Part shown: piece after piece, positions 35,661 through 45,662 of the stretch
Numbering within the stretch: the stretch's first letter is position 1
How the letters are laid out: each line of letters begins with the position of its first letter
Assembly: GCA_022508345.1 (NCBI GenBank)
Contig: JAFLVK010000002.1
Coordinates: 1-64,000 of the forward strand
Source of the DNA: Clostridiales bacterium
Lineage (GTDB): Bacteria; Bacillota; Clostridia; Christensenellales; CAG-314
Direction of reading: 5' to 3'
Length of the DNA stretch: 64,000 bases
Notes under the pieces: generated by a model
Seen by the model: only the letters and a program-made list of their open reading frames with translations
What the model was told of the DNA's origin: nothing
Databases searched by the model: none
Translations under genes and position numbers: made by a program

Positions 35661-37802
35661 TTACAGTTTCTTCACAAGTTTTAGGTCTATTCTGCCCTTT
35701 TCGTCAATCTTGATTACCTTGACAACCACTGTATCGTCAACATTTACAACGTCTGTAACCTTTTCAACGCGCTCTTTAGCAAGCTTGGAGATGTGGATCA
35801 TTCCGTCCTTGCCGGGAGCCAGCTCTACAAATGCGCCGAAATCGAGAATTCTTACAACCTTGCCGGTAAACTCTTCGCCTACTTCGGGATCCTTAGCGAT
35901 CGCAAGTATCATTTTCTTTGCCTTGTCGGACATTTCTTGGTCTGCCGTTGCGATAAATACTGTACCGTCGTCTGTAATATCAATCTTTACGCCTGTTTCG
36001 TCGATAATCTTGTTGATTACCTTTCCGCCACTACCGATAACCTCGCGAATCTTGTCAGGATCGATACTAAAGGAAATAATCTTGGGTGCGTACTTGGACA
36101 GGTCTGTTCTGGGAGCAGGCAACACCTTCAACATTTGTTCAAGAATGAACAGTCTACCTTGACGGGCTTGCTCAAGGGCTGTACGCAAAATATTTTCGTC
36201 GATACCCTTGATTTTTATATCCATTTGGATTGCCGTGATACCTTCCGTTGTACCTGCAACCTTGAAGTCCATGTCTCCGAGGAAATCTTCAAGGCCTTGA
36301 ATATCGGAAAGAATTGCAACCTTTTTGCCGTCTTCGGACTTCATAAGTCCCATTGCAATGCCGGCAACAGGTGCCTTGATGGGTACGCCTGCATCCATCA
36401 ATGCCAATGTGGAGCCGCAAATACTTGCTTGCGAGGTGCTACCGTTACTGCTGACAACTTCAGATACTGTACGGATTGCGTAGGGGAAATCTGCTTCGCT
36501 GGGGATAACAGGTTCCAATGCGCGTTCTGCAAGTGCACCGTGTCCGATTTCACGTCTGCCGGGGCTACGAAGAGGCTTAGCTTCGCCTGTGGAGTAACCG
36601 GGCATATTGTAGTGATGCATGTAACGCTTGAACGTATCGTTGTCGTCCAGGTTTTCCAGCTTTTGAACTTCGGATATTGTTCCAAGTGTTGCAGTCGTGA
36701 TAACCTGAGTCATTCCGCGTGTAAACACACCGCTACCGTGAACTCTGGGCAAAATGCCTGCTTCGCACCATATAGGACGAATTTCCGTGAGTGCTCTGCC
36801 GTCAGGACGGATACCTTCGTTCAAAATTCTTGCACGAACCTTTTCCTTGGTCATCTTGTAAAGGATGTCGCCGATGGAATCGAGAACTTCGGGATTTGTT
36901 TGCTCGAAATGCTCTCTAACCTTTCTTTCCACTTCGTCCTGATTTGCCTGACGTTCGTGTCTGTCAAATGTTTTAAGCGCTTCGGTAAGCATAGCATCAG
37001 CATAGGGACGAACAATTGCTTCATGCTCTTCCGGTGGCAAATGAAGTTCGATATTTGCCTTGGGTTTACCAACTGATTCACGAATAAATTCGATAAATTC
37101 GCACTGCTCCTTGATAGCTTCATGACCGAACAGGATAGCGTCCAACATTTCCTTTTCGGAAATTTCGTTTGCGCCCGCTTCCACCATCATGATAGCGTCT
37201 TTGGTTCCCGCCAAATTCAAGCTAAGTCTGCTGCGTTCACGTTGTTCTGCGTTGGGGTTGATGATATATTCGCCATCAACGTAACCCACAACTACGCTAC
37301 CCGTGGGTCCTGCAAAAGGAATATCGGAAATTGTCAAAGCAATCGAGCTACCCATCATTGCGTACACTTCCGGTTGAATGTCCGGCTCAACGGACATTGC
37401 TGTTGCAATTACCGATACGTCATTCAAAAATCCCTTGGGGAACAAGGGGCGAATGGGTCTGTCGATAAGGCGTGACGTCAAAATAGCCTTGTCGCTTGCT
37501 CTACCTTCTCTCTTCTTAAATCCGCCGGGAATTTTGCCGACAGAATACATTTTTTCTTCAAAATCAACTCCCAAAGGGAAGAAATCGATACCGTCGCGAG
37601 GCTTAGCCGCGAGCGTTACGTTTGTCATTACTACTGTTTCACCGCAGGAAACCATGACCGAGCCGTTGGCTTGTTCTGCGTACTTGCCGATCTCGACCGA
37701 CACGGTTCTGCCGCCGATTTCCATTTCAAAGATATGATACGGTCTGTTGCCGATCATTCCTTCGAATTTCCTGAATTTCTCAACTTTGTTAACTTTTTTC
37801 AC
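35661..37802 (-). CDS. pnp: Polyribonucleotide nucleotidyltransferase
   Basis: Two RNase PH repeats, KH (IREVIGSGGKVINKIIDETGVKIDI) and S1 domain. Confidence 0.98.
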   Translation of the reverse strand: MKKVNKVEKFRKFEGMIGNRPYHIFEMEIGGRTVSVEIGKYAEQANGSVMVSCGETVVMTNVTLAAKPRDGIDFFPLGVDFEEKMYSVGKIPGGFKKREGRASDKAILTSRLIDRPIRPLFPKGFLNDVSVIATAMSVEPDIQPEVYAMMGSSIALTISDIPFAGPTGSVVVGYVDGEYIINPNAEQRERSRLSLNLAGTKDAIMMVEAGANEISEKEMLDAILFGHEAIKEQCEFIEFIRESVGKPKANIELHLPPEEHEAIVRPYADAMLTEALKTFDRHERQANQDEVERKVREHFEQTNPEVLDSIGDILYKMTKEKVRARILNEGIRPDGRALTEIRPIWCEAGILPRVHGSGVFTRGMTQVITTATLGTISEVQKLENLDDNDTFKRYMHHYNMPGYSTGEAKPLRSPGRREIGHGALAERALEPVIPSEADFPYAIRTVSEVVSSNGSTSQASICGSTLALMDAGVPIKAPVAGIAMGLMKSEDGKKVAILSDIQGLEDFLGDMDFKVAGTTEGITAIQMDIKIKGIDENILRTALEQARQGRLFILEQMLKVLPAPRTDLSKYAPKIISFSIDPDKIREVIGSGGKVINKIIDETGVKIDITDDGTVFIATADQEMSDKAKKMILAIAKDPEVGEEFTGKVVRILDFGAFVELAPGKDGMIHISKLAKERVEKVTDVVNVDDTVVVKVIKIDEKGRIDLKLVKKL

Positions 37803-37921
37803 CTTTTCTTTTTCTCCTTACTCTATATTTCCCACGAAAAAGCTTTCTTACACGCGTATTTACATATATAAATTACCGTACAAGCGCCTTTTCCGTTAAA
37901 GACACCTTAAAAAATAAAAAA

Positions 37922-37954
37922 GGAGAAAAGGCTCAGATTTTTAGCCTCTTCTCC
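37922..37954 (-). terminator. Intrinsic terminator of rpsO
   Basis: Minus strand GGAGAAGAGGCT-...-AGCCTTTTCTCC-TTTTTT. Confidence 0.85.
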
Positions 37955-37967
37955 AAGTTTACCGACA

Positions 37968-38222
37968 TTATTTTCTAAGTCCCAAATCTGCAATAATCTT
38001 GCGGTATTTTTCAATATCCGTTTGCTTGAGATAGTCCAACAAACCCTTTCTGCGACCTACCATTTGCAAAAGTCCGCGTCTGGAGTGATGGTCCTTTTGG
38101 TGTGTTCTCAAGTGCTCAGTCAAGTGATTGATACGTTGTGTGAGCAATGCGATTTGAACTTCGGGAGAGCCTGTGTCTCCTTCTTTTCTGCCGAATTTAG
38201 CAATAATTTCTTGCTTTGTCAT
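37968..38222 (-). CDS. rpsO: 30S ribosomal protein S15
   Basis: [57 protein letters not shown]. Confidence 0.98.
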   Translation of the reverse strand: MTKQEIIAKFGRKEGDTGSPEVQIALLTQRINHLTEHLRTHQKDHHSRRGLLQMVGRRKGLLDYLKQTDIEKYRKIIADLGLRK

Positions 38223-38309
38223 AGATATTTTCTCCTTATATTATATTTGCCGTAGACTACGAAGCAGTCGGAGTGTCTGTCTTCGGAGAATCGGTATTTA
38301 ACTGTTTTA

Positions 38310-40346
38310 TTACTCTTCGTCCTTATTTTCGGGCGCAGGTTGCTCTACCTGTTCGGGCTTTTCAAGCAAAGACTTGCGTGACAATGTGATACGCTTGTTC
38401 TCAGCGTCGAATTCCAACACTTCTACTTCGATTTCGTCGCCAACTTTCAAAGCCTTGTTAATGTCGTCAAGCCATTCCCAAGATACGTTACTAACGTGAA
38501 GCAAGCCGTCGATGTGCTTGTCCAGCTCTACAAATGCGCCGAAAGGCATAATGCGTGCTACCTTACCTGTAACTCTTGCGCCAACAGGGAACTTCTCTGC
38601 AGCAACAGCCCAGGGTTCGGGTTGCAATTGTTTATATCCAAGTGAAACTCTGTTCTTTTCTCTGTCAAGAGCAAGCACTACGAACTCGTAGCTGTTGCCA
38701 ATTTCAAGAACATCGGCAGGAGATGCGATACGGTCCCATGCAAGGTCAGATGTGTGAGCCAAGCAGTCGAAACCGCGAACATCCACGAAAGCGCCAAAGG
38801 GAGCAAAGCGTAGAACTTTACCGTCAACGATTTCGCCAACTTCGATATTGTTCCAGAATTCGTCTTCGCGAGCCTTTCTTTCTGCAAGCAATATTGCCTT
38901 TTGGCTTGCAAAGATTACGCGCTTGTGATCGTCAACCTTGTCTGCACCGCTGACAACAAGTCTCAATGTCTTGCCAACGTAGTCATTCAAGTTCTTGACG
39001 TAGCCAATTCTGATTTGAGAAGCATGAACAATTACTGTGTAGCTGCCCAGCTTACCGGTAAGGCATTCCTTACCAACGCGGGTCATAACAGCCTGGAATT
39101 CTTCCCCTTGCTTGATTCCTTCAACCAAAGCATCGTCCTTGTATCTTTCGTCGATAACTTTCTTAGAAAGGGTAATGCCCTTATCTACGGAAATTACTGC
39201 GCAATCCAAGGTTGCCTCGTCCGTTTCCAAAGCTTTTTTGAGTTCTGCCTTAACAGCTTGATAGTCGCCATCCAAGCTCAACTCTTCGTTGGGGATAAAG
39301 GCTTCTTTCTTGGAGCTGGGAATTCTTACATAAACTCCGTCATCACTTACAAGAACAACGCGGCATTTAACCCTTTGACCGAGCTTATAGCGGTGACCTT
39401 CCTTCATTTCGGAAACAGCCTTAGCAAGCAATGCTTCGTCTTTGTCCATAACCTTCTCTTCCGTTGCTACTTCAGCGGAAGTAATCTCGACGTTTTCGTC
39501 GGATACTACCGTTTCAACAACGGTATCTTTTGCAATTTCACTCATTCTTTCTAAAACCCCCTTGATCAACTCTGTCGGAGTTGATGCGCCTGAAATGATA
39601 CAGGCATTTTTACAATTTGACAAGTCAGCATTTAGCTCGCTTCCGTCCGTTAATATCGTCGGACAGTTGCGTGATGCGATTTCGTACAGTCGCTTGGTGT
39701 TGGAGCTGTTCGCGTCGCCCACTACAATTGCCATGTCGCTTTTGGCGGACAGAATTTGGGCATAATACTGCCTTTGTGTAGTAGTATAACAAATAGTGTT
39801 AAATATTTCAAGCGTTTTAACGCCCTCTGTCGAAATATTTTGCAAACTTTTTTCAAAAAAACGCGTATCAAAGGTGGTTTGAAACATAATTAGCGCCTTT
39901 TCTACGCCGTTAAGCTCCAAATGCCCCTTGCCGTCGAATATTGTTGCTGTGTTGTCGCACCACCCGTTGATACCCACTATTTCGGGATGACGCGCGTCGC
40001 CTATCAGCACGATTTTGTAACCGCAGGCGGAATATCGCTTTGCCTTTTGCTGTATTGCCCTTACCCATGGGCAGGTGGCGTCCACTATTTTGATGCCCCG
40101 CTTTTGCGCTTGGTCATACACCGCTTTGGGCGCACCGTGCGCACGGATAATGAGCGTTTCGCCGTCGGGCACTTCGTCAATGCTGTCTACGGTTATTATT
40201 CCCTTTTTTTGCAGTTCATCGGTAACCGAGGCATTGTGAACAAGCTGCCCCAGGCAATATGCTTTGCCGCTAACGGACAGGGCTTTTTGTATCGCCGAAG
40301 ATACTCCGTTACAAAACCCCACTTCTTTGGGTAGCCAAATCTTCAC
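38310..40346 (-). CDS. ispH: Bifunctional IspH (HMBPP reductase) / ribosomal protein S1-like fusion
   Basis: GFCNGVSSAIQKAL...ATCPWVRAIQQKAKRY...ISGASTPTELIKGVLERM followed by S1 domains (FGAFVDVRGFDCLAHTSDL, FGAFVELDKHIDGLLHVSNVSW). Confidence 0.95.
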   Translation of the reverse strand: MKIWLPKEVGFCNGVSSAIQKALSVSGKAYCLGQLVHNASVTDELQKKGIITVDSIDEVPDGETLIIRAHGAPKAVYDQAQKRGIKIVDATCPWVRAIQQKAKRYSACGYKIVLIGDARHPEIVGINGWCDNTATIFDGKGHLELNGVEKALIMFQTTFDTRFFEKSLQNISTEGVKTLEIFNTICYTTTQRQYYAQILSAKSDMAIVVGDANSSNTKRLYEIASRNCPTILTDGSELNADLSNCKNACIISGASTPTELIKGVLERMSEIAKDTVVETVVSDENVEITSAEVATEEKVMDKDEALLAKAVSEMKEGHRYKLGQRVKCRVVLVSDDGVYVRIPSSKKEAFIPNEELSLDGDYQAVKAELKKALETDEATLDCAVISVDKGITLSKKVIDERYKDDALVEGIKQGEEFQAVMTRVGKECLTGKLGSYTVIVHASQIRIGYVKNLNDYVGKTLRLVVSGADKVDDHKRVIFASQKAILLAERKAREDEFWNNIEVGEIVDGKVLRFAPFGAFVDVRGFDCLAHTSDLAWDRIASPADVLEIGNSYEFVVLALDREKNRVSLGYKQLQPEPWAVAAEKFPVGARVTGKVARIMPFGAFVELDKHIDGLLHVSNVSWEWLDDINKALKVGDEIEVEVLEFDAENKRITLSRKSLLEKPEQVEQPAPENKDEE

Positions 40347-41083
40347 TACTCCTCCCCGCCCGCGCGAGCATCCTTTTGCACGGCAAGCTGCTTAGATAGC
40401 GTACGCTGTTTTTCATTGTAGGCCTTTATTTTCTCAATTTCCTTTTTCGTGCGCGGCCTGCGTTTTACTCCGCGAGCCGACAGCATTTCATTGAGTCGGT
40501 TACGCAGTTCGTCCACTTTGTTTTTGATAACTTCCGTTGCTGCTTCCAAGGTTTTGCGGTCTATCGGCTTGTCGTAGAACTCCTCTAATGTGAATTCATC
40601 GCCGATAATCATGTAGTTTTTGCGCAAAAACTTGGTTTTATCCCATATGTAAAAGGGGCGAATGGGCGACTTTGTTTTGAGCGCAAACAACGCCGCGCCC
40701 GTGTGAAAAGGCTGCAAGCAGTCCACGTTGGGGTTACGCGTTCCCTCTGGGAAAAGGCCGACAGCTTGGTCATTTTTCAACAATCGCAATATGCATTTTG
40801 TTGCGTTCATGTCCACCTCGCCACGACGCACGGGCACAAACTCTAAGCCGTCAAATACCCACTTGAGAAACATGCTTTTGCTAAATTCTGCTTTGTAAAC
40901 AAAGGAAATGATGTTTTTGGTCCACATCGTGTAAAGCAGCGGATCCCAGCCCGAAACATGATTGCCAACAACCAAGCATTTTTTGTTCGGTATCACTCTT
41001 TCACCATATACCTTTGTTGGATAAAACGGGCGAACGACGCTTCTGCCGATTTTCACCAAACATACAACAAACTTGTTCATCAA
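40346..41083 (-). CDS. plsC: 1-acyl-sn-glycerol-3-phosphate acyltransferase
   Basis: VVGNHVSGWDPLLY (H-x4-D) and LFPEGTRNPN. Confidence 0.92.
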   Translation of the reverse strand: MMNKFVVCLVKIGRSVVRPFYPTKVYGERVIPNKKCLVVGNHVSGWDPLLYTMWTKNIISFVYKAEFSKSMFLKWVFDGLEFVPVRRGEVDMNATKCILRLLKNDQAVGLFPEGTRNPNVDCLQPFHTGAALFALKTKSPIRPFYIWDKTKFLRKNYMIIGDEFTLEEFYDKPIDRKTLEAATEVIKNKVDELRNRLNEMLSARGVKRRPRTKKEIEKIKAYNEKQRTLSKQLAVQKDARAGGEE

Positions 41084-41105
41084 ACCTCCAAATGCTTGCG
41101 CAAAA

Positions 41106-41468
41106 TTATTTCAAATCAGTTCGTAACACCGACGCTTCCCCCAGATAACAGTGTATGCACTGCTCCTGGTTCAATCCATCGACAAATACGCATGCGCGAA
41201 TACAGTGTTTTAGGCTTGCAGGCAGACTCATTTCCGCAAAGCACATAAACGCAACGTGACCTAGTTCCAACTGCTCTCTTACGCTTTTAGCAGGATAGCA
41301 CGCGTTCAAATCGTCCGTACAGGAAAAAAATATTGCCGAGATGCGGTGTTTGTCTATCTTGTTGCGCGAAATTATTTCGCTTACCAGCTGCAATGACTTA
41401 GCAGATATATCTTCAACTGTATTTTCGGCGCATATCGCGCCCCTGATTGCTCCCATTATAGCTCCCAT
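41106..41468 (-). CDS. aroH: AroH-type chorismate mutase
   Basis: AIRGAICAENTVEDISAKSLQLVSEIISRNKI...AIFFSCTDDLNACYPAKSVR...VPASLKHCIR-like core; exact start uncertain. Confidence 0.85.
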   Translation of the reverse strand: MGAIMGAIRGAICAENTVEDISAKSLQLVSEIISRNKIDKHRISAIFFSCTDDLNACYPAKSVREQLELGHVAFMCFAEMSLPASLKHCIRACVFVDGLNQEQCIHCYLGEASVLRTDLK

Positions 41469-41509
41469 TGCTCGTGACTAAAACCTAAAGGTTTTAAATC
41501 ACAAAAAAT

Positions 41510-42727
41510 TTAATTTTTTGCGGCGGAAAGACCTGCTACGTAGCCCGTGGACAACGCTATCTGAATGTTGAATCCGCCTGTGTAAGCGTCTACGTCCATC
41601 ACTTCGCCTGCGAAAAACAAGCCCTTGCACAGCTTACTCTCCATCGTGGACGGGTTGATTTCCTTCACGTCCACTCCGCCTGCCGTTACAATTCCGTATT
41701 CAATGTCGTCTAAACCGACGAAAGAAAACTGTAAATTTTTGATTGTATGCGCTAATTTAGCACGTTCAGCAGCAGTTATTTGGTGCACCTTTTTGCCGAA
41801 AGGAATACCGCTTCTCTCAGCAACTTCCTTAATCAAGCGTTCAGGTAACAACGCATCCAAGGAATTAATAAAATCCTTGTTCATTCTTTCGGTAAAATCT
41901 CTCAGCAAGCGTGCGTCCAGCTTGTCCATATCCAATGCTGGCTTCAAATCAATTGAAAGGGTGTAACTGCCCTTTTGCAATCTGTTTATTTTCGATGACA
42001 ACGATAACGCCGTAGGTCCACTAACACCGTCATCGGTAAATAGCATTTCGCCAAATTCGCTTGCTATTGTTTTACCACCACTCATTAGTGACACCGTCAC
42101 GTTTTTAAGCGACAGCCCCTCCAATTGTTTGGTACCATTACACAATATACGGCACAACGCCGGTTTCAATTCAACTGTTTTGTGCCCGAAAAACTCGGCA
42201 AATCTGTACCCGTCACCGGTACTGCCCGTTGCACTGTAACTTACACCGCCGGTTGCCACAATTACCCTATCAAACAATATTATGTCTGTAATAGTAGTTA
42301 ATAAAAAGGCATTTTCTTGGCATTCTACCGCCAAAATCTCGGTATTTAGGCGTATTTGCACGCCTTTTCGGGATAATTCCGTAGCAAACAATTTTATGAC
42401 GTCGCTGGATTTATCCGACGCAGGGAACACACGGTTGCCGCGTTCAGTCTTGAGCGGAAGCCCACGCGACTGACAAAACTCCATCACCTCTTGCGGAGGA
42501 AATTTGTTGATTGCGCCAAACAGAAATTTAGGGTTGGTAACAACATTTGAGAAAAAGTCACGCGCAGAACAGTCGTTTGTCAAATTGCAACGACCTTTAC
42601 CGCTTATGTACAGCTTTTTGCCAAGCTTCTCGTTTTTGTCAAACAGCGTTACCTCTGCTCCACTGTCGGCAGCCGTTATTGCCGCCATCATTCCCGCAGG
42701 ACCGCCACCTATCACAGCAACTTTCAT
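41510..42727 (-). CDS. HI0933/YhiN-family flavoprotein (aminoacetone oxidase family FAD-binding enzyme)
   Basis: VAVIGGGPAGMMAAITAADSGAEVTLFDKNEKLGKKLYISGKGRCNLTN. Confidence 0.94.
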   Translation of the reverse strand: MKVAVIGGGPAGMMAAITAADSGAEVTLFDKNEKLGKKLYISGKGRCNLTNDCSARDFFSNVVTNPKFLFGAINKFPPQEVMEFCQSRGLPLKTERGNRVFPASDKSSDVIKLFATELSRKGVQIRLNTEILAVECQENAFLLTTITDIILFDRVIVATGGVSYSATGSTGDGYRFAEFFGHKTVELKPALCRILCNGTKQLEGLSLKNVTVSLMSGGKTIASEFGEMLFTDDGVSGPTALSLSSKINRLQKGSYTLSIDLKPALDMDKLDARLLRDFTERMNKDFINSLDALLPERLIKEVAERSGIPFGKKVHQITAAERAKLAHTIKNLQFSFVGLDDIEYGIVTAGGVDVKEINPSTMESKLCKGLFFAGEVMDVDAYTGGFNIQIALSTGYVAGLSAAKN

Positions 42728-42730
42728 ACT

Positions 42731-43432
42731 TTATACGTTTTTGAGATAATCTATTTCGTATTCATTCAAAAATCTGTATTCGCCACGTTTCAGCCCGCCA
42801 AGACGCAAGTCTCCAACGGCTACGCGCTTCAAAAACTCCACTTCTTTACCCACAGCCTCAAACATCTTCTTGACCTGTCTGTTGCGACCTTCGTGTATTG
42901 TAACTTCACAACGGGTGTGATGCTGGTCCTGTTTAAGTATTTTCACTCTTGCAGGCGCAGTTTTTACACCGTCGATAAGCACGCCCTTTTCCAGCTGTAT
43001 GCGCTCTTTTTCCGCTAATACACCGGAAATTCGGGCAATGTACGTCTTGTTGACCTCGTTGCGCGGATGGGTTAGGCGGTTCGCTAAATCACCGTCATTT
43101 GTGAGGATCAACAGCCCTTCGGTATCGTAGTCCAGCCGTCCAACAGGATACAGACGTGCCTTGATATCAATCAAATCCATTACTGTCTTGCGCCCAAGAT
43201 CGTCCTTTACCGTTGTAACGCACCCCTTGGGCTTGTGCAGCATGATATAGTAATTTTTCTGCTTGTCGCCCACTCTCTTGTCATTGACAGTTACGTGGTC
43301 GGAATCCGACACCACCGCACCAAGAGTAGCAACCTTGCCGTTGACCTTGACTACACCGTCCGCAATGAGCCTGTCGCACTCTCGGCGACTTCCTACACCG
43401 CAATCCGCTAGATACTTGTTTAGCCTAACCAT
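42731..43432 (-). CDS. Pseudouridine synthase (RluB/RsuA family)
   Basis: S4 domain MVRLNKYLADCGVGSRRECDRLI; YPVGRLDYDTEGLLILTNDG. Confidence 0.93.
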   Translation of the reverse strand: MVRLNKYLADCGVGSRRECDRLIADGVVKVNGKVATLGAVVSDSDHVTVNDKRVGDKQKNYYIMLHKPKGCVTTVKDDLGRKTVMDLIDIKARLYPVGRLDYDTEGLLILTNDGDLANRLTHPRNEVNKTYIARISGVLAEKERIQLEKGVLIDGVKTAPARVKILKQDQHHTRCEVTIHEGRNRQVKKMFEAVGKEVEFLKRVAVGDLRLGGLKRGEYRFLNEYEIDYLKNV

Positions 43433-43592
43433 ATTTCACCTTAAAATACAAAACCGTAAATTTCGACATGTATTATATTAACCTATTTATCGCAAAAAAG
43501 CAAGTAATGCCACAACAAAACACGCCGTGGCATTACTGTTATAAATTATTATTATCTAAAATTTATTTGTTGCACTAATAATTGTGCAAAAA

Positions 43593-44627
43593 CTAGTTAC
43601 ATTTTATCAGTTCGCGCTCGAATACCGTTTTGCCGTTCAACAAAGCCTTGATTGTAGGCATTTCGCTGTCCAGGTCAATTTCCGCAGTTAACTTTTCGCC
43701 ATTTGTAACAGGATAACTGAAACGGTCGGGGCATACATAGTAGATTTGTTTTCCACGTTCAATTCTACTACCGCATATCTTATTTTGCGGGATAACCGTT
43801 TCCAAGTGATAATTTGCAAATGCTGCATTCAACATGTCGGCAGTATCTTCAAACATCGGACCGCAATTCAACACAACTACCACTACTTGCATTCCGTTGC
43901 GAGTTGCGCTACCTACAAAACATCTACCCGCTTTCTTTGTATATCCGGTCTTTACGCCGTCTGCGTCCGCGAAATTACTTAGAAGCTTATTTTTGTTCAC
44001 AAGCACTCTGTCGTACTCCATGCCCTCGTTGGAAATTCGAATAGATTTCGTGGAAACGATTTCGCGAAAATCTGCATTTTCCAAAGCCACGCATGTCAAT
44101 ACCCCCAGGTCATGCGCCGACGTGTAATGATTGTCGTCATGCAGTCCATGCGGATTGGCAAAGTTGCTGTCAGTGCAACCTGCTTCGCGCGCGGTTTGGT
44201 TCATTAACTGTGCAAATTCGTCAATACTGCCCGAAACGTGCAATGCCAGCGCCACAGCAGAGTCGTTTCCGCTGCGCAGCATCAGTCCGTACAGCAGCTC
44301 GCGCACAGTCAGGTGCTCCCCTGCCCTCAAGTAAATTGATGAACCCTCAATACCCACTGCTTTGGGGCTTACCTCCACTACGTCGTCAAGATTGGCATGG
44401 TTTAGCACGGTCAATGCCGTTACAATCTTGGTTGTGCTTGCCATGGGCAAATGAGCGTCGCTATTTTTTGCAAAAAGTATTCGATGGGTAGACCGTTCCA
44501 TCACAACTGCACTTTGCGCTGAGGTAGCAAAACCTTCTTCAGCATTGGCAACGTGACTGAACGCCACTCCTGCAAAGCAAAAGCACAATGTAGCCGCCAA
44601 TATAACAAGAAAAATATACCGTTTCAT
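43593..44627 (-). CDS. D-alanyl-D-alanine carboxypeptidase (DacF/DacB-like)
   Basis: MASTTKIVTALTVL (SxxK), SGNDSAVALA (SxN), DGVKTGYTKKAGRC (KTG). Confidence 0.94.
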   Translation of the reverse strand: MKRYIFLVILAATLCFCFAGVAFSHVANAEEGFATSAQSAVVMERSTHRILFAKNSDAHLPMASTTKIVTALTVLNHANLDDVVEVSPKAVGIEGSSIYLRAGEHLTVRELLYGLMLRSGNDSAVALALHVSGSIDEFAQLMNQTAREAGCTDSNFANPHGLHDDNHYTSAHDLGVLTCVALENADFREIVSTKSIRISNEGMEYDRVLVNKNKLLSNFADADGVKTGYTKKAGRCFVGSATRNGMQVVVVVLNCGPMFEDTADMLNAAFANYHLETVIPQNKICGSRIERGKQIYYVCPDRFSYPVTNGEKLTAEIDLDSEMPTIKALLNGKTVFERELIKCN

Positions 44628-44628
44628 T

Positions 44629-45003
44629 TTACGCCTTGAATGTATTTACAACGTCTTTAGCTACGTCGAATATTTTGTCTATAGTGTTTGTCTTGTCCGC
44701 CTCGATAACCTTTACACCGTCCTGGCTAACCACAAGAAAGCACACGGGAGTGAGTGTTGCTCCACCGCCCGATCCGCCTGCAAAGTTAGCGTCCGTGCCG
44801 TCCCTGTTAAAGCCGCGCTTTCCCGACTTGTTACCGTATTCACCGCCGCCTGCCATGAAGGCAAATGTAACCTGCGACACAGGCAATATTGTCGTACCGT
44901 CCATGGTTACCAAGGGCTGCCCGATGATTGTATTTACCTCAGCAACCTTGCTAAGGTTGGATACAGCTGTTTCCACTATTTCTCTGATTTGCGTATTTTC
45001 CAT
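44629..45003 (-). CDS. GerW/YtfJ-family sporulation protein
   Basis: EVNTIIGQPLVTMDGTTILPVSQVTFAFMAGGGEYG...GSGGGATLTPVCFLVV; start at 45003 (RBS aaggag), track start 45249 is too far upstream. Confidence 0.92.
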   Translation of the reverse strand: MENTQIREIVETAVSNLSKVAEVNTIIGQPLVTMDGTTILPVSQVTFAFMAGGGEYGNKSGKRGFNRDGTDANFAGGSGGGATLTPVCFLVVSQDGVKVIEADKTNTIDKIFDVAKDVVNTFKA

Positions 45004-45491
45004 TGTCTTGCTCCTTGTTTTAGTAGACAAAATGACAGTTCTGCAACGCTGGTACTTGCCACAACCTGCATTTGTACTTTGCTTTCTTCCATTGTTCCCT
45101 CTACTTGCGTGTAAAATTGACAATGAAACAAATTGCAAAGTGTTGCTGTAACCAATGCCATAATAGCATTTTGTAATGCGACATAAAACATTGACACATT
45201 TAAAATGTTGTTTTGCAAGGATACGCAAAGCTTGTCTATTGTTACACACTTCAACAAGTCAATACCATTTTTCCTGTCCACCGTTGTCAAGTCTACGTCG
45301 GTTGATATTGTTCCGTTACAGCGCAGATATTTGCCATGCAATGCTACGTCCTCGTCAAACACTCTAAATACACCTACGTTAACGGTAAAAGCCGCTGCAA
45401 GTTTTTGTAAATAGAGAAATAGGTCTACACGGAAACGTATTGGCGCAAAAATAAGCGTCACAAATAACAGCATTGCAGTTACAACTATCAT
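44976..45491 (-). CDS. DUF2953 (YtfI-like) family protein
   Basis: N-terminal TM, position directly upstream of the ytfJ-like gene as in Bacillus; weak similarity by eye. Confidence 0.65.
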   Translation of the reverse strand: MIVVTAMLLFVTLIFAPIRFRVDLFLYLQKLAAAFTVNVGVFRVFDEDVALHGKYLRCNGTISTDVDLTTVDRKNGIDLLKCVTIDKLCVSLQNNILNVSMFYVALQNAIMALVTATLCNLFHCQFYTQVEGTMEESKVQMQVVASTSVAELSFCLLKQGARQWKIRKSEK

Positions 45492-45615
45492 TGCTGTTAT
45501 TGTGCTTTGAAATATATTTTTTTATACAAATACCCGCTTTTTTATTGTTTTATCGATATTATGTCTGAAATAGTAGTATATATTTAATTAAAAATAAGCA
45601 TAAAGCACAAAAAAA

Positions 45616-45639
45616 TCAGGAGAAACACAATTCTCCTGA
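45616..45639 (-). terminator. Intrinsic terminator
   Basis: Minus strand TCAGGAGA-attgtgtt-TCTCCTGA-TTTTTTTTG. Confidence 0.85.
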
Positions 45640-45662
45640 CGTGAAATATTAGCATGTAATTT

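Noticed and set aside
38310-40346. IspH fused to S1 RNA-binding domains
   Set aside because: Well-known bifunctional architecture in Clostridia.
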